Assembly (NCBI GenBank): GCA_002336845.1 | Contig: DDEX01000040.1 | Location: 77,395 to 95,968 of the forward strand | Source of the DNA: Rhodobacteraceae bacterium UBA1943 | GTDB taxonomy: Bacteria > Pseudomonadota > Alphaproteobacteria > Rhodobacterales > Rhodobacteraceae | Length of the DNA: 18,574 bases | Reading direction: 5' to 3' | In this document: positions 1 to 7,476 of the stretch, in pieces | How the letters are laid out: every line of letters starts with the position of its first letter | How positions within the stretch are numbered: position 1 is the stretch's first letter | Notes under the pieces: generated by a model | Told to the model about the DNA's origin: nothing | Seen by the model: the letters and a program-made list of their open reading frames with translations, nothing else | Databases searched by the model: none | Translations under genes and position numbers: made by a program

Positions 1-82
1 GGTGGGATTCGAACCCACGGTAGGCGCAAACCTACTCCGGTTTTCGAGACCGGCGCGATCGACCACTCCGCCACCTCTCCGC
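1..82 (-). tRNA. tRNA-Ser (anticodon CGA), 3' end cut by window edge
   Basis: Read on the minus strand, the gene begins GCGGAGAGGTGGC at position 82. The anticodon stem CCGGT/ACCGG encloses the seven-base loop CTCGAAA, which gives anticodon CGA and decodes UCG serine codons. A long variable arm (AGTAGG...CCTAC) marks a class II tRNA, as expected for serine. The T arm GTGGG-TTCGAAT-CCCAC is intact and is the last complete element. The 3' acceptor strand, which should pair with GCGGAGAG, lies beyond the left edge, so about 8 nt plus CCA are missing. A candidate promoter lies just upstream at 107-135. Confidence 0.95.
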
Positions 83-106
83 GCTTTGGGGGTCGTCTGG
101 GGCGGG

Positions 107-135
107 GATGTAGCGGGGCCTTGCGGGGCTTGCAA
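107..135 (-). promoter_or_regulatory. candidate promoter of tRNA-Ser
   Basis: On the minus strand a TTGCAA hexamer (135-130) is followed, after a 17-nt spacer, by TACATC (112-107). This would start transcription near position 100, about 18 nt before the mature tRNA 5' end. Spacing and hexamers fit a housekeeping sigma-70 promoter and no other gene could use it. The call rests on pattern only. Confidence 0.4.
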
Positions 136-184
136 CCCCGGAAATGCAGCTTTGCGCAACTTTACGAGAGGGCCCAGCCAGCGG

Positions 185-204
185 CTTGGCAAGGGCGTGC
201 CAAG
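185..204 (+). repeat. hairpin upstream of the DUF2059-like gene
   Basis: CTTGGCA (185-191) and TGCCAAG (198-204) form a perfect 7-bp stem around the 6-nt loop AGGGCG. No T-run follows on either strand, so it is not a typical intrinsic terminator. It lies 38 nt before the start codon at 243 and could be an operator or leader structure; its role is unknown. Confidence 0.4.
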
Positions 205-242
205 GGCCTAGCTGTCAGGAAAGGTGTCAAAGAGGGCCGGAT

Positions 243-1091
243 ATGGCATTTCGTCCGTTGTGTGTAGCAATCGCGCTTGCGACAGGGGGCGTATTCGGTG
301 TCGCGCCGGTGCTGGCCCAGCAGCAGGCCCAGCCTGCGATCACGCTTTATGACGTATTGCAGATCAATGACATGATTGCCGTCCTGCGCGACGAAGGGGT
401 AGCCGACGCCGCCGAACTGGCGGCGGATTTTGGCACTGCGGGCGGCAGCCCCAGCTGGGAGGCATCGGTTGCGCGGATCTATGATCCGGCGCAGATGCAG
501 GCCTTGGTCAAGGCCGGATTGACCAAGGCGATGGAGGGCAAGCCAGAGGCCGCCGCGGGGGCAATCGACTTTTTCGGCTCTGCGACAGGCAAGCGCGCCC
601 TGCAACTGGAAACCGATGCCCGCAGGGCGCTGATGGACAAGGACACCGAGGCGGCGGCCACCCTGCGCTGGCAAGAAATGGTGGCCAAGGGCGATCCCCG
701 CGTGGCGCTGATCCGCCGCTTTGCCGAGGTCAACGACCTGATCGAGGCCAATGTCGCAGGCGCCATGAATTCCAGCCTGGCGTTCTATCAGGGCCTTGCG
801 GGAACCGGAGGGCCGTTCGCCGACATGACCGAGGCGGATATCCTTGATCTGACGCGCGGCAAGGAAGCAGAGACCCGCGCCAGCACCGAGGCATGGCTGT
901 TTCCCTTTCTGGCGCTGGCTTATCAGCCGCTGACCGATGCAGAGTTGCGCGCCTATACCGATTATTCCGCCACGCCCGCCGGGCAGCAGTTGAACGCGGC
1001 GATGTTTGCCGCGTTCGATGGGTTGTTCAACCATGTCAGCCGCGATCTTGGCCGTGCCGTGGGGCAGGAGATGGCGGGCCAGGATATCTGA
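243..1091 (+). CDS. exported DUF2059-like protein
   Basis: The product has 282 residues and no recognisable enzyme motif. Residues 1-25 form a clear Sec signal peptide with a hydrophobic core and VLA before QQQ, so the mature protein should be periplasmic. The rest is alanine-rich and mostly helical. The pattern around residues 70-150 (a helix near an FFGSATGKRAL segment) resembles the DUF2059 family, whose function is unknown; a similar FxxxxTPAGQQL-type segment recurs near the C-terminus. The start is the ATG at 243, chosen over upstream in-frame ATGs because a GAGGG stretch lies just before it and the signal peptide begins right there. It stands alone on the plus strand and converges with the PEBP gene 30 nt downstream. 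Being a gene is well supported by composition; the family name is less certain. Confidence 0.7.
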   Translation: MAFRPLCVAIALATGGVFGVAPVLAQQQAQPAITLYDVLQINDMIAVLRDEGVADAAELAADFGTAGGSPSWEASVARIYDPAQMQALVKAGLTKAMEGKPEAAAGAIDFFGSATGKRALQLETDARRALMDKDTEAAATLRWQEMVAKGDPRVALIRRFAEVNDLIEANVAGAMNSSLAFYQGLAGTGGPFADMTEADILDLTRGKEAETRASTEAWLFPFLALAYQPLTDAELRAYTDYSATPAGQQLNAAMFAAFDGLFNHVSRDLGRAVGQEMAGQDI

Positions 1092-1121
1092 GACCGTATC
1101 TGCCACGGGCCCGCCGGGCGG

Positions 1122-1655
1122 TCAGCGCCCCAGCGTTGCGGTGATCGTCGCGCTGTCCAGCGCAGAGGACCGCAGCATGAAGCCGACCATTGCGCCGCTG
1201 GCATTGGCATCCAACGGCAGCGGGGTGGGCAGGGCATAGACGGTGACCTTATAGTGATGGGGGGCATCGCCCACGGGCGGGCAGGCCCCACCATAGCCGG
1301 GGATGCCAAAGTCGGTGCGGCTTTCCACGCTGCCTGCGGGCATGGCCTTGCCGCTGGCGCCCGCGGGCAATGCGGTCGTGTCGCCCGGCAGGTTGAACGC
1401 GACCCAGTGCCACCAGCCAGACCCGGTGGGGGCATCGGGATCATACATCGTCACCGCAAAGGCCTGGGTGCCAGCGGGCGCGCCGGACCATTCCAGATCG
1501 GGCGACTGGTTGCCGCCTGTGCAGCCAAATCCGTTGAACACCTGGGCCTCGGCAAGCGTCGCGCCGTCGGGCATTGCTTGCGATGTCAGGGTCATGCCGG
1601 CCTGAGCGGTGCTGGCGCAAAGCGCAAAGGCAAGTGGGAAAACAAATCGGATCAT
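1122..1655 (-). CDS. YbhB/YbcL-type Raf kinase inhibitor-like (PEBP) protein, exported
   Basis: This 177-residue protein belongs to the phosphatidylethanolamine-binding (PEBP) superfamily in its bacterial YbhB/YbcL form. Residues 1-19 are a signal peptide ending AQA, so it should act in the periplasm. Family hallmarks are DPDAPTG at 72-78, a nearby WWHW (81-84) with the ligand-pocket histidine, and GYGGACPP at 120-127 followed by a PHHY segment. The pocket binds anionic groups; the substrate of bacterial members is generally unknown. An AGGAGG Shine-Dalgarno lies 7 nt before the ATG at 1655. It sits 32 nt downstream of the AraC-family gene on the same strand, so the two are probably co-transcribed. 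Confidence 0.9.
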   Translation of the reverse strand: MIRFVFPLAFALCASTAQAGMTLTSQAMPDGATLAEAQVFNGFGCTGGNQSPDLEWSGAPAGTQAFAVTMYDPDAPTGSGWWHWVAFNLPGDTTALPAGASGKAMPAGSVESRTDFGIPGYGGACPPVGDAPHHYKVTVYALPTPLPLDANASGAMVGFMLRSSALDSATITATLGR

Positions 1656-1687
1656 CCTGTGGCCTCCTGTGGTCGGATGACCGGACC

Positions 1688-2551
1688 CTAGGCCGAATGA
1701 CTCCCGGCTGCGGCCCCGTTCCGCGCAAGTTTCGCCCCGATCCGATCACGTTCCATCTCTGGCGTGCGGATTTCATGCGGCGCCAAGCCAAAGCGGGTGC
1801 GGAACCGTGTTGCGAACTGCTGGGGCGAGGCATAGCCGGCCTCTGCCGCGATCCGGGCGACCGGGAAGGGCGTGGTCTGCAAAAGCCCCAGCGCATGGGT
1901 CAGGCGGACATCCCGCAGGATGGAGCCAAAACTTTCGCCCTCGTCGGCAAGTTTGCGGCGCAGCGTGGCTTCGCTGGCCCCCAGCCGTCGCGCCGCCTCT
2001 GCCGCGACCCAGCTTGCCGCTGGATCGGCCGCGATCAGTCCGCGCAACCGCTCGGCCAGCCGCGGCGGCGTTCCGGCCGCAAGCACGCCACCCGAAAGGG
2101 CCAGCCACAGGACCAGCTCTTCCAGCCGCATTGCCAGCACATCCGACGGCAGGGTCGCGAAGGGCGAGGGGGCAAAGAAGGCCGAGAACAGGCTTTTGCC
2201 TTCGGGTGGCAGCAAGACGCGCTGAGGTGCCCGGGTGGCGGGGCGCTGAATGTCGGGCAGGCGGGCAAGGGCACGCTCGACCGCGGGGCGGGGCAGGGGC
2301 AGCACCATCGCTTCATACCGCCCGCCGGGGTCGGGGATATTGCAGATTGTCATGGGCAGCGCCTCGGGCAGCAGCACGTACTGGCCCGCAAAGATCGACA
2401 GTGGGGCGGCAGGGGACACAACCTCCTTGACCCCGGCCCGCACCCGGATGAGAGAGGGCATGGTCGGCACGATCCCGTGCATCCGGGCGCGTCGGGCCTG
2501 GCGCAGGAAGATGCCCGGCAGGGGCGTGTTCAGGGAATTTTCGTCACGCAT
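1688..2551 (-). CDS. AraC-family transcriptional regulator
   Basis: The product is 287 residues from the ATG at 2551. The C-terminal part holds the two helix-turn-helix units of the AraC/XylS family: about 181-202 (AAEAARRLGASEATLRRKLA) and 231-257 (ARIAAEAGYASPQQFATRF), with the usual FGLAPHEIR ending. Residues 25-160 look like an AraC-type N-terminal sensing domain, ligand unknown. An in-frame GTG at 2566 would add five residues, but GAGGT (2557-2561) with a 5-nt spacer favours 2551. A tail of about 25 residues follows the DNA-binding domain. The PEBP gene follows after 32 nt on the same strand and may be its target or operon partner. The upstream side faces rplU, so the 230-bp gap must carry both promoters. 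Confidence 0.9.
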   Translation of the reverse strand: MRDENSLNTPLPGIFLRQARRARMHGIVPTMPSLIRVRAGVKEVVSPAAPLSIFAGQYVLLPEALPMTICNIPDPGGRYEAMVLPLPRPAVERALARLPDIQRPATRAPQRVLLPPEGKSLFSAFFAPSPFATLPSDVLAMRLEELVLWLALSGGVLAAGTPPRLAERLRGLIAADPAASWVAAEAARRLGASEATLRRKLADEGESFGSILRDVRLTHALGLLQTTPFPVARIAAEAGYASPQQFATRFRTRFGLAPHEIRTPEMERDRIGAKLARNGAAAGSHSA

Positions 2552-2604
2552 GGCGCACCTCGTCACGCGGCCAGACTAGCGGCCCCGCGCGCTGGCGCAA
2601 AGGC

Positions 2605-2633
2605 TTGACACCCGGTTCGCAATCTTGCAAAAG
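2605..2633 (+). promoter_or_regulatory. candidate promoter of rplU-rpmA
   Basis: A perfect TTGACA (2605-2610) lies upstream of rplU. At 17 nt spacing the -10 position reads CAAAAG, a poor match to TATAAT. Many alphaproteobacterial promoters for translation genes have a good -35 and a weak -10, so this remains plausible. It would give a leader of about 140 nt that begins at the hairpin at 2641-2668. Confidence 0.35.
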
Positions 2634-2640
2634 CGCGCAA

Positions 2641-2668
2641 CCCGGCCAGACCTCTGAGTCTGTCCGGG
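2641..2668 (+). repeat. strong hairpin in the rplU upstream region
   Basis: CCCGGCCAGAC (2641-2651) pairs with GTCTGTCCGGG (2658-2668) around the loop CTCTGA; ten of eleven positions pair, with one C/T mismatch. A T-rich stretch (TATTCTTATTTA) follows, so it could act as an attenuator or leader structure for the ribosomal protein operon. It could also be a protein-binding palindrome at the promoter. Confidence 0.5.
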
Positions 2669-2781
2669 TATTCTTATTTACATCGCCCTGAACGGGGCGC
2701 GCTGTTCGAAGGCGGAACCGCAAGGTTCCCGGAACGCCGGAAACGGGGCCAAAGGACGCGGCTGACAAGGAAGGAAGACCC

Positions 2782-3162
2782 ATGTTTGCGGTCCTGAAGA
2801 CCGGCGGCAAGCAATACACGGTTCGTGCGGGCGATGTCCTGCGCGTCGAAAAGCTTGACGCTGTGGCTGGTGACAAGATCCAGTTCAACGAAATTCTGAT
2901 GGTGGGCACGACCATTGGCCTGCCCACCGTGGCGGGCGCTGCCGTGCAGGCCGAAGTGATCGATCAGATCAAGGGCGAAAAGACGATCCATTTCGTCAAG
3001 CGTCGCCGCAAGCACTCGTCGCAGCGCACCAAGGGCCACCGTCAGCACCTGACGCTGGTTCGCGTGACCGAGGTTCTGGCCTCGGGCGCCGAGAAGTCGG
3101 GCGTCAAGGCTGCAACCGGCACCGCCGACGCGCGCCGCGCGGCCCACGAAACCGCGAAGTAA
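2782..3162 (+). CDS. rplU: 50S ribosomal protein bL21
   Basis: This 126-residue protein is bL21, a 23S rRNA-binding protein of the large ribosomal subunit. It opens with the characteristic MFAVLKTGGKQYTV and has the basic family signature around residues 72-95 (FVKRRRKHSS...KGHRQHLT). The E. coli protein has 103 residues; the extra C-terminal ~23 residues, rich in Ala, Lys and Gly, form an extension of the kind seen in many alphaproteobacteria. A purine-rich AAGGAAGGAAG precedes the ATG. The gene is followed after 12 nt by rpmA, the classic rplU-rpmA pair, and the pair ends at a strong terminator. A large upstream region (230 bp) holds a candidate promoter and a hairpin. Confidence 0.98.
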   Translation: MFAVLKTGGKQYTVRAGDVLRVEKLDAVAGDKIQFNEILMVGTTIGLPTVAGAAVQAEVIDQIKGEKTIHFVKRRRKHSSQRTKGHRQHLTLVRVTEVLASGAEKSGVKAATGTADARRAAHETAK

Positions 3163-3174
3163 GGAGACCTTCCC

Positions 3175-3444
3175 ATGGCACATAAAAAAGCAGGCGGCTC
3201 CTCGCGCAACGGTCGTGACTCGGCTGGCCGTCGTCTTGGTGTGAAGCTGTTTGGTGGCCAAGCCGCCATTCCGGGCAATATCATCTGCCGCCAGCGCGGC
3301 ACCACCTGGTTCCCTGGTGAGGGCGTTGGCATGGGCACCGACCATACCATTTTCGCCACCGTCGAGGGCAAGGTGACCTTCAAGAAGGGCCTGAAAGGCC
3401 GCACCTTCATTTCGGTTCTCCCGGTTGCGGAGGCTGCCGAGTAA
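3175..3444 (+). CDS. rpmA: 50S ribosomal protein bL27
   Basis: The 89-residue product is bL27, whose N-terminus reaches towards the peptidyl transferase centre of the ribosome. The sequence begins MAHKKAGGSSRNGRDSAGRR, the standard form without the N-terminal extension that is cleaved in Firmicutes. The GQAAIPGNIICRQRGT segment at about 28-43 and the following FxxGxGVGMGTDHT region are typical. An AAGGAG motif lies a few bases before the ATG. It is the second gene of the rplU operon; the terminator begins 30 nt after its stop codon. Confidence 0.98.
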   Translation: MAHKKAGGSSRNGRDSAGRRLGVKLFGGQAAIPGNIICRQRGTTWFPGEGVGMGTDHTIFATVEGKVTFKKGLKGRTFISVLPVAEAAE

Positions 3445-3473
3445 GCCGGAAACCCGTTTCGGACGAAACATCT

Positions 3474-3512
3474 GGGGGATCGGCGGATAGGCCGGTCCCC
3501 CTTTTCTTTTTT
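3474..3512 (+). terminator. intrinsic terminator of the rplU-rpmA operon
   Basis: GGGGGATCGGC (3474-3484) and GCCGGTCCCCC (3491-3501) form an 11-bp stem with one G-T wobble and a 6-nt loop, followed directly by TTTTCTTTTTT (3502-3512). This is a textbook rho-independent terminator, so the acetyltransferase genes downstream need their own promoter or read-through. Confidence 0.93.
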
Positions 3513-3650
3513 GCCCTGAATCCCGTCACGTTTCCGCCAAGGGTTCTTGGCATGGTGGCGGGCAGGGCCATCTAGGGCAGAGGGGCCAGGGGAGCGGGCC
3601 TTGAAGCCGGGAAAGACGACGCCGGGTTTTTGCCGGCCATGCGCTTCAAC

Positions 3651-3657
3651 AGGAGGG
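3651..3657 (+). promoter_or_regulatory. Shine-Dalgarno that sets a GTG start
   Basis: AGGAGGG ends 5 nt before the GTG at 3663. In-frame ATGs at 3630 and 3639 lie upstream of this site and have no comparable signal, so the GTG is preferred. Confidence 0.7.
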
Positions 3658-3662
3658 AAGCC

Positions 3663-4205
3663 GTGACACTTGATATGATTGCCGCCGGAAGGCCCGCCGA
3701 AATCGCCGCTGGGCGGTTTCTGCTGCGCCCAGTGCGCAAATCCGATGCTGGCCTGTGCGCGATGTATGCCGGCGACCGCCGTGTGGCCGAGGCGACGCGT
3801 TCGATTCCGCATCCCTTGCCGCCCGGCGCTATAGAGGCGTTCATCGCCCGCGCAATGGCCGGGACGGGCGAGAAGATCTGGGTCATGGACGGCACGGCCA
3901 CCGGGCTGGGCGAGGTGCTGGGCATCATCAGCCTGAAACCGATGGACCGTGGCCAATCGGAAATCGGCTATTGGGTGGCGCCTGCCTTGTGGAACACCGG
4001 CATCGCATCCGAGGCGGTGCGGGCGCTGGTGGCGGCGAACCCTTTGAGCGACCGCACGATCTTTGCCGAGGTGTTTCAGGACAACCCCGGTTCGGCGCGG
4101 GTGCTGACCAATGCGGGTTTTGAATATCTGGGCGATGCCGAGAATTTCAGTGTGGCGCGCAATTCCCTTGTTCCAACCTGGACTTACATCCGAAAGCTCG
4201 TGTGA
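3663..4205 (+). CDS. GNAT-family N-acetyltransferase (RimJ/RimL-like)
   Basis: The product has 180 residues from the GTG at 3663. It has the layout of the RimJ/RimL-like GNAT_3 group: an N-terminal strand GRFLLRPVRKSD, a central strand and acetyl-CoA loop around IGYWVAPALWNTGIASEAVRA, and the C-terminal motif DNPGSARVLTNAGFEYLG. In the CoA loop the common Q/R-x-x-G-x-G/A appears as W-N-T-G-I-A, a modest deviation. Members transfer acetyl groups from acetyl-CoA to protein N-termini or small amines; the substrate here cannot be told. It is the first of three GNAT genes in a row between rpmA and obgE. The next starts 3 nt after its stop, so they are probably co-transcribed. Confidence 0.88.
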   Translation: MTLDMIAAGRPAEIAAGRFLLRPVRKSDAGLCAMYAGDRRVAEATRSIPHPLPPGAIEAFIARAMAGTGEKIWVMDGTATGLGEVLGIISLKPMDRGQSEIGYWVAPALWNTGIASEAVRALVAANPLSDRTIFAEVFQDNPGSARVLTNAGFEYLGDAENFSVARNSLVPTWTYIRKLV

Positions 4206-4208
4206 CGC

Positions 4209-4715
4209 ATGATCCGCACCGCCACCCCAGCCGACGCCCCTGCCATTGCCGCGATCTATAATGACGCGGTGGCGAACACGACCGCGATCTGGAACGAGGT
4301 CACGGTCGATGCCGCCAATCGGGTGGACTGGATGGTGGCGCGGGTTGCGGGCGGCTTTCCGGTTCTGGTGGCCGAGGTTGGCGGGCAGGTGGCGGGCTAT
4401 GCCAGCTATGGGCCGTGGCGGGCTTTTGACGGCTACCGTTTGACGGTGGAACATTCGGTCTATGTCGCGGCCGGGCACCGCGGGCAGGGGCTGGCGCGCG
4501 CGCTGATGTCAGCCCTGATCCGCTGCGCACGAGAGGCGGGCCTGCACGTCATGGTGGCGGCGATAGAGGCCGAGAACCGCCCGTCGATCGCCCTTCACGA
4601 AAGCCTTGGCTTCGGCAACGCCCATACCATGCGACAGGTCGGCCAGAAGTTCGGCCGCTGGCTGGACCTGATGGTCATGGAATTGCATCTGGATGAGCGA
4701 CCACAGCCCGGCTGA
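4209..4715 (+). CDS. GNAT-family N-acetyltransferase, phosphinothricin acetyltransferase-like
   Basis: This 168-residue protein matches the Pat/Bar and YncA/MnaT group of GNAT enzymes, which acetylate the amino group of small amino-acid-like substrates. Seen features are the opening IRTATPADAPAIAAIYNDAV, the segment VEHSVYVAAGHRGQGLARAL (79-98) with acetyl-CoA loop HRGQGLA at 90-96, and AENRPSIALHESLGF near 121-135. Proteins of this group are often annotated as phosphinothricin acetyltransferase, but natural substrates are usually methionine derivatives or unknown, so no specific reaction is claimed. It follows the previous acetyltransferase after 3 nt, suggesting translational coupling; no strong Shine-Dalgarno is visible. 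Confidence 0.9.
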   Translation: MIRTATPADAPAIAAIYNDAVANTTAIWNEVTVDAANRVDWMVARVAGGFPVLVAEVGGQVAGYASYGPWRAFDGYRLTVEHSVYVAAGHRGQGLARALMSALIRCAREAGLHVMVAAIEAENRPSIALHESLGFGNAHTMRQVGQKFGRWLDLMVMELHLDERPQPG

Positions 4716-4763
4716 ACCTGCTGCCCCGTTCCGCCATCCTTTGCGCCTGCCACCGGAGGTTCC

Positions 4764-5273
4764 ATGGAAACGCTCGTCACCCCCCGCCTTCTCCTTCGCC
4801 CGGTCTGTGCCACGGACAAGCCCTACGCGATGGCCGGGCTGAATGACTTTGCGGTGTCGCGCTGGCTGGCGGCGGTGCCCTGGCCCTATGCGGCCGGGGA
4901 TTTCGAAGACTTCCTCAGCGGTATGGCAGTGCCGGGCCGGGTCTGGGCCATTACTGAAGCCGGGGCCTTCTGCGGCATCATCGACATCGCCGATAGCGAA
5001 CTGGGCTATTGGCTGCTGCCTTCGGCGCATGGACGGGGGATCATGGCCGAGGCCGCCGGTGCTGTGGTTGATGCCTTCTTCGCAGCCGGGGGCGGGCCGG
5101 TGATGTCGGGCTATTTCGAAGGCAACCTTCCTTCATCCAGGGTTCTGGCCAAGCTGGGCTTCACCGAAACCGCGCGAGACGTGAAGTTCTGCCGCCCGCA
5201 GGGGCGTGATCTGCCGCATGTGTCGTTGGTACTGCCGCGGTTGGTCCTCACCGCCGCGCCAAGCATTGCTTGA
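4764..5273 (+). CDS. GNAT-family N-acetyltransferase (RimJ/RimL-like)
   Basis: The third acetyltransferase has 169 residues. It begins METLVTPRLLLRP, the standard opening strand of RimJ/RimL-type enzymes. The acetyl-CoA segment is LGYWLLPSAHGRGIMAEAAG, with loop HGRGIM, and the C-terminal helix is NLPSSRVLAKLGFTETAR. This set is complete for the fold, but the substrate is not predictable. A GGAGG lies 4 nt before the ATG. The gene starts 48 nt after the second GNAT gene and ends 53 nt before obgE. It differs clearly from both neighbours in sequence, so the three are not recent tandem duplicates. Confidence 0.88.
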   Translation: METLVTPRLLLRPVCATDKPYAMAGLNDFAVSRWLAAVPWPYAAGDFEDFLSGMAVPGRVWAITEAGAFCGIIDIADSELGYWLLPSAHGRGIMAEAAGAVVDAFFAAGGGPVMSGYFEGNLPSSRVLAKLGFTETARDVKFCRPQGRDLPHVSLVLPRLVLTAAPSIA

Positions 5274-5326
5274 GCCTGCGCCTCCGATCCTGTATCGCCA
5301 GCCCATCCCAGCGAAAGCCCAGATCC

Positions 5327-6352
5327 ATGAAGTTCCTCGACCTTGCCAAAGTCTATATCCGCTCGGGCGGCGGCGGCGCGGGCTGCGTGTCGTTCCGGCG
5401 CGAGAAATTCATCGAATTCGGCGGGCCCGATGGCGGCGACGGTGGCCATGGTGGTTCGGTCTGGGCCGAGGCGGTCGAGGGGCTGAACACCCTGATCGAC
5501 TATCGCTATCAGCAGCATTTCTTTGCGAAATCCGGCCAGCCCGGCATGGGCAACCAGAAAACCGGCAAGTCGGGTGATGATATCGTGCTGAAGGTGCCGC
5601 TGGGCACCGAAATTCTGGACGAGGATGAGGAAACCGTTCTGGCCGACCTGACCGAGCCGGGCCAACGGGTCAAGCTGGCGCAGGGCGGCAATGGCGGCTG
5701 GGGCAACCTGCAATTCAAATCCTCGACCAACCGGGCGCCCAACCGGGCCAATCCGGGGCAGGAGGGGGTAGAGCGCACGATCTGGCTGCGGCTGAAGCTG
5801 ATTGCCGATGCCGGCCTGCTGGGCCTGCCAAATGCCGGTAAATCGACCTTTCTGGCCGCCGTGTCGAACGCGCGGCCCAAGATTGCCGATTACCCGTTTA
5901 CCACGCTGGTGCCGAACCTGGGCGTCGTGGGGATCGATGGCAAGGAATTTGTCATGGCCGATATTCCCGGCCTGATCGAAGGGGCAAGCGAGGGGCGCGG
6001 CCTTGGCATCCAGTTCCTCGCCCATGTCGAACGCTGCAAGGTGCTGCTGCATCTGGTCGATGGCACCTCTTCCACCATCACCAAGGATTACCGCACCATC
6101 GTAACCGAGTTGGAGGCCTATTCCGAGGTGCTGGGCGACAAGCCCCGCATTCTGGCGCTGAACAAGGTGGATGCGATGGACACCAAGCAGATCAGCGACC
6201 GCCGCCGCGCCCTGGAAAAGGCCAGTGGCGGGCCGGTGCATGTGATTTCCGGCGTGGCGGGCAAGGGCTTGCAGGACGTTCTTCGCGCGCTGATGGTCGA
6301 AATCGAGAAGGCCAATGCCAAGCCGGAGGAGGTGCAGCCATGGCGGCCCTGA
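5327..6352 (+). CDS. obgE: Obg-family GTPase (CgtA)
   Basis: This 341-residue protein is the Obg/CgtA GTPase, which binds the 50S subunit and takes part in its late assembly and in stress control. Residues 1-158 form the glycine-rich Obg fold (SGGGGAGC at 13-20, GGPDGGDGGHGG at 32-43). The G domain follows: G1 GLPNAGKST (166-174), G2 at FTTL (191-194), G3 DIPGLIEG (212-219), G4 NKVD (279-282) and a G5-like ISGVAGKG (307-314). There is no C-terminal OCT domain, as in other short proteobacterial forms. The ATG at 5327 is chosen because the family always starts MKFLD; no clear Shine-Dalgarno precedes it. Its last 13 nt overlap proB. Its position after rplU-rpmA is the conserved bacterial arrangement, here interrupted by three GNAT genes. 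Confidence 0.97.
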   Translation: MKFLDLAKVYIRSGGGGAGCVSFRREKFIEFGGPDGGDGGHGGSVWAEAVEGLNTLIDYRYQQHFFAKSGQPGMGNQKTGKSGDDIVLKVPLGTEILDEDEETVLADLTEPGQRVKLAQGGNGGWGNLQFKSSTNRAPNRANPGQEGVERTIWLRLKLIADAGLLGLPNAGKSTFLAAVSNARPKIADYPFTTLVPNLGVVGIDGKEFVMADIPGLIEGASEGRGLGIQFLAHVERCKVLLHLVDGTSSTITKDYRTIVTELEAYSEVLGDKPRILALNKVDAMDTKQISDRRRALEKASGGPVHVISGVAGKGLQDVLRALMVEIEKANAKPEEVQPWRP

Positions 6353-7467
6353 TGCCTTTGGTCGCGCCCGAGGTGCGGGCGGCAAAGCGGCTGGTGATCA
6401 AGATCGGCTCGGCGCTGCTGGTGGACCGCAAGGCGGGTTTGCGGCAGGGTTGGCTGTCGGCGCTGGCCATGGATGTGGCCGAGGCCAAGGTGCGCGGCAC
6501 CGATGTTGTGCTGGTATCCTCGGGCTCGATTGCCCTTGGTCGCAAGGTGCTGGGCCTGCCGGAAGGGCCCCTGACGCTAGAGCAATCGCAAGCGGCGGCG
6601 GCGGTCGGGCAGATCCGCCTTGCACGCGCGTACGAGGAGGTTCTGGCACCTCATGGCATCACCACGGCGCAGGTGCTGGTGACGCTGGAAGATACCGAGG
6701 ACCGGCGGCGCTATCTGAATTCCCGCGCGACGATGGAGACCCTGCTGGGCCTTGGCGTCGTGCCCATCGTGAACGAGAATGACACGGTGGCGACCGATGA
6801 AATCCGCTTTGGCGACAACGACCGGCTGGCGGCGCAGATCGCGGTGACGGTGGGGGCGGATCAGTTGATCCTGCTGTCGGATGTCGATGGGTTCTATTCG
6901 GCCAACCCGAAAGAAGACCCGACCGCAGAGCGCTTTGATCTGGTAGAAAAGATCACGCCAGAGATTGAGGCGATGGCGGGCGATCCGATCTCTGGCCTGT
7001 CAAAGGGCGGGATGAAGACCAAACTTCTGGCGGCGAAAACCGCCGTGGCGGGCGGCTGCGCCATGGCGATCATGGAAGGGTCAACCCTGCGCCCGCTGAA
7101 GGCGCTGGCCGAAGGCGCGCAGCGGACCTGGTTCGTCGCCCATGGCGACCCACAGGCGGCGCGCAAACGCTGGATCAATGCGATGAAGCCCCGCGGCCAA
7201 TTGCGGCTGGATGCCGGTGCGGTCAAGGCGCTGACGGCGGGCAAAAGCCTGCTGCCGGCGGGGGTTACCGAGGTCACGGGCAGCTTTGGCCGCGGCGATC
7301 CGGTGGCCATTCTGGACCCGGCCGGCGTTGTGCTGGGCAAGGGGCTGGTGCGCTATACCGCCGCCGAGGCCAAGGCGATTGCCGGGCATCGGTCTGGTGA
7401 TATCGAGGGGATACTGGGCTATCAGGGCCGCGCGGCGCTGGTGCATCGGGACGACATGGTGGTTTGA
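6340..7467 (+). CDS. proB: glutamate 5-kinase
   Basis: ProB phosphorylates glutamate on its gamma-carboxyl group with ATP, the first step of proline synthesis. The 375-residue product has the amino-acid kinase domain (about 15-260), with KIGSALL (21-27), SSGSIALG (60-67), NENDTV (145-150), FGDNDRLA (157-164), LSDVDGFY (179-186) and GGMKTK (223-228). A C-terminal PUA domain covers about 284-360, so it is the long, two-domain form found in E. coli. GGAGGAGGT lies just before the ATG at 6340, inside the end of obgE, and the 13-nt overlap implies translational coupling. proA follows after 54 nt. Proline feedback inhibition is known for the family but cannot be judged here. Confidence 0.97.
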   Translation: MAALMPLVAPEVRAAKRLVIKIGSALLVDRKAGLRQGWLSALAMDVAEAKVRGTDVVLVSSGSIALGRKVLGLPEGPLTLEQSQAAAAVGQIRLARAYEEVLAPHGITTAQVLVTLEDTEDRRRYLNSRATMETLLGLGVVPIVNENDTVATDEIRFGDNDRLAAQIAVTVGADQLILLSDVDGFYSANPKEDPTAERFDLVEKITPEIEAMAGDPISGLSKGGMKTKLLAAKTAVAGGCAMAIMEGSTLRPLKALAEGAQRTWFVAHGDPQAARKRWINAMKPRGQLRLDAGAVKALTAGKSLLPAGVTEVTGSFGRGDPVAILDPAGVVLGKGLVRYTAAEAKAIAGHRSGDIEGILGYQGRAALVHRDDMVV

Positions 7468-7476
7468 CAGGGCAGG

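Noticed and set aside
1..82. tRNA-Ser as integration site of a mobile element
   Set aside because: No integrase, attachment repeat or mobile gene is visible to the right; the left flank is outside the window.
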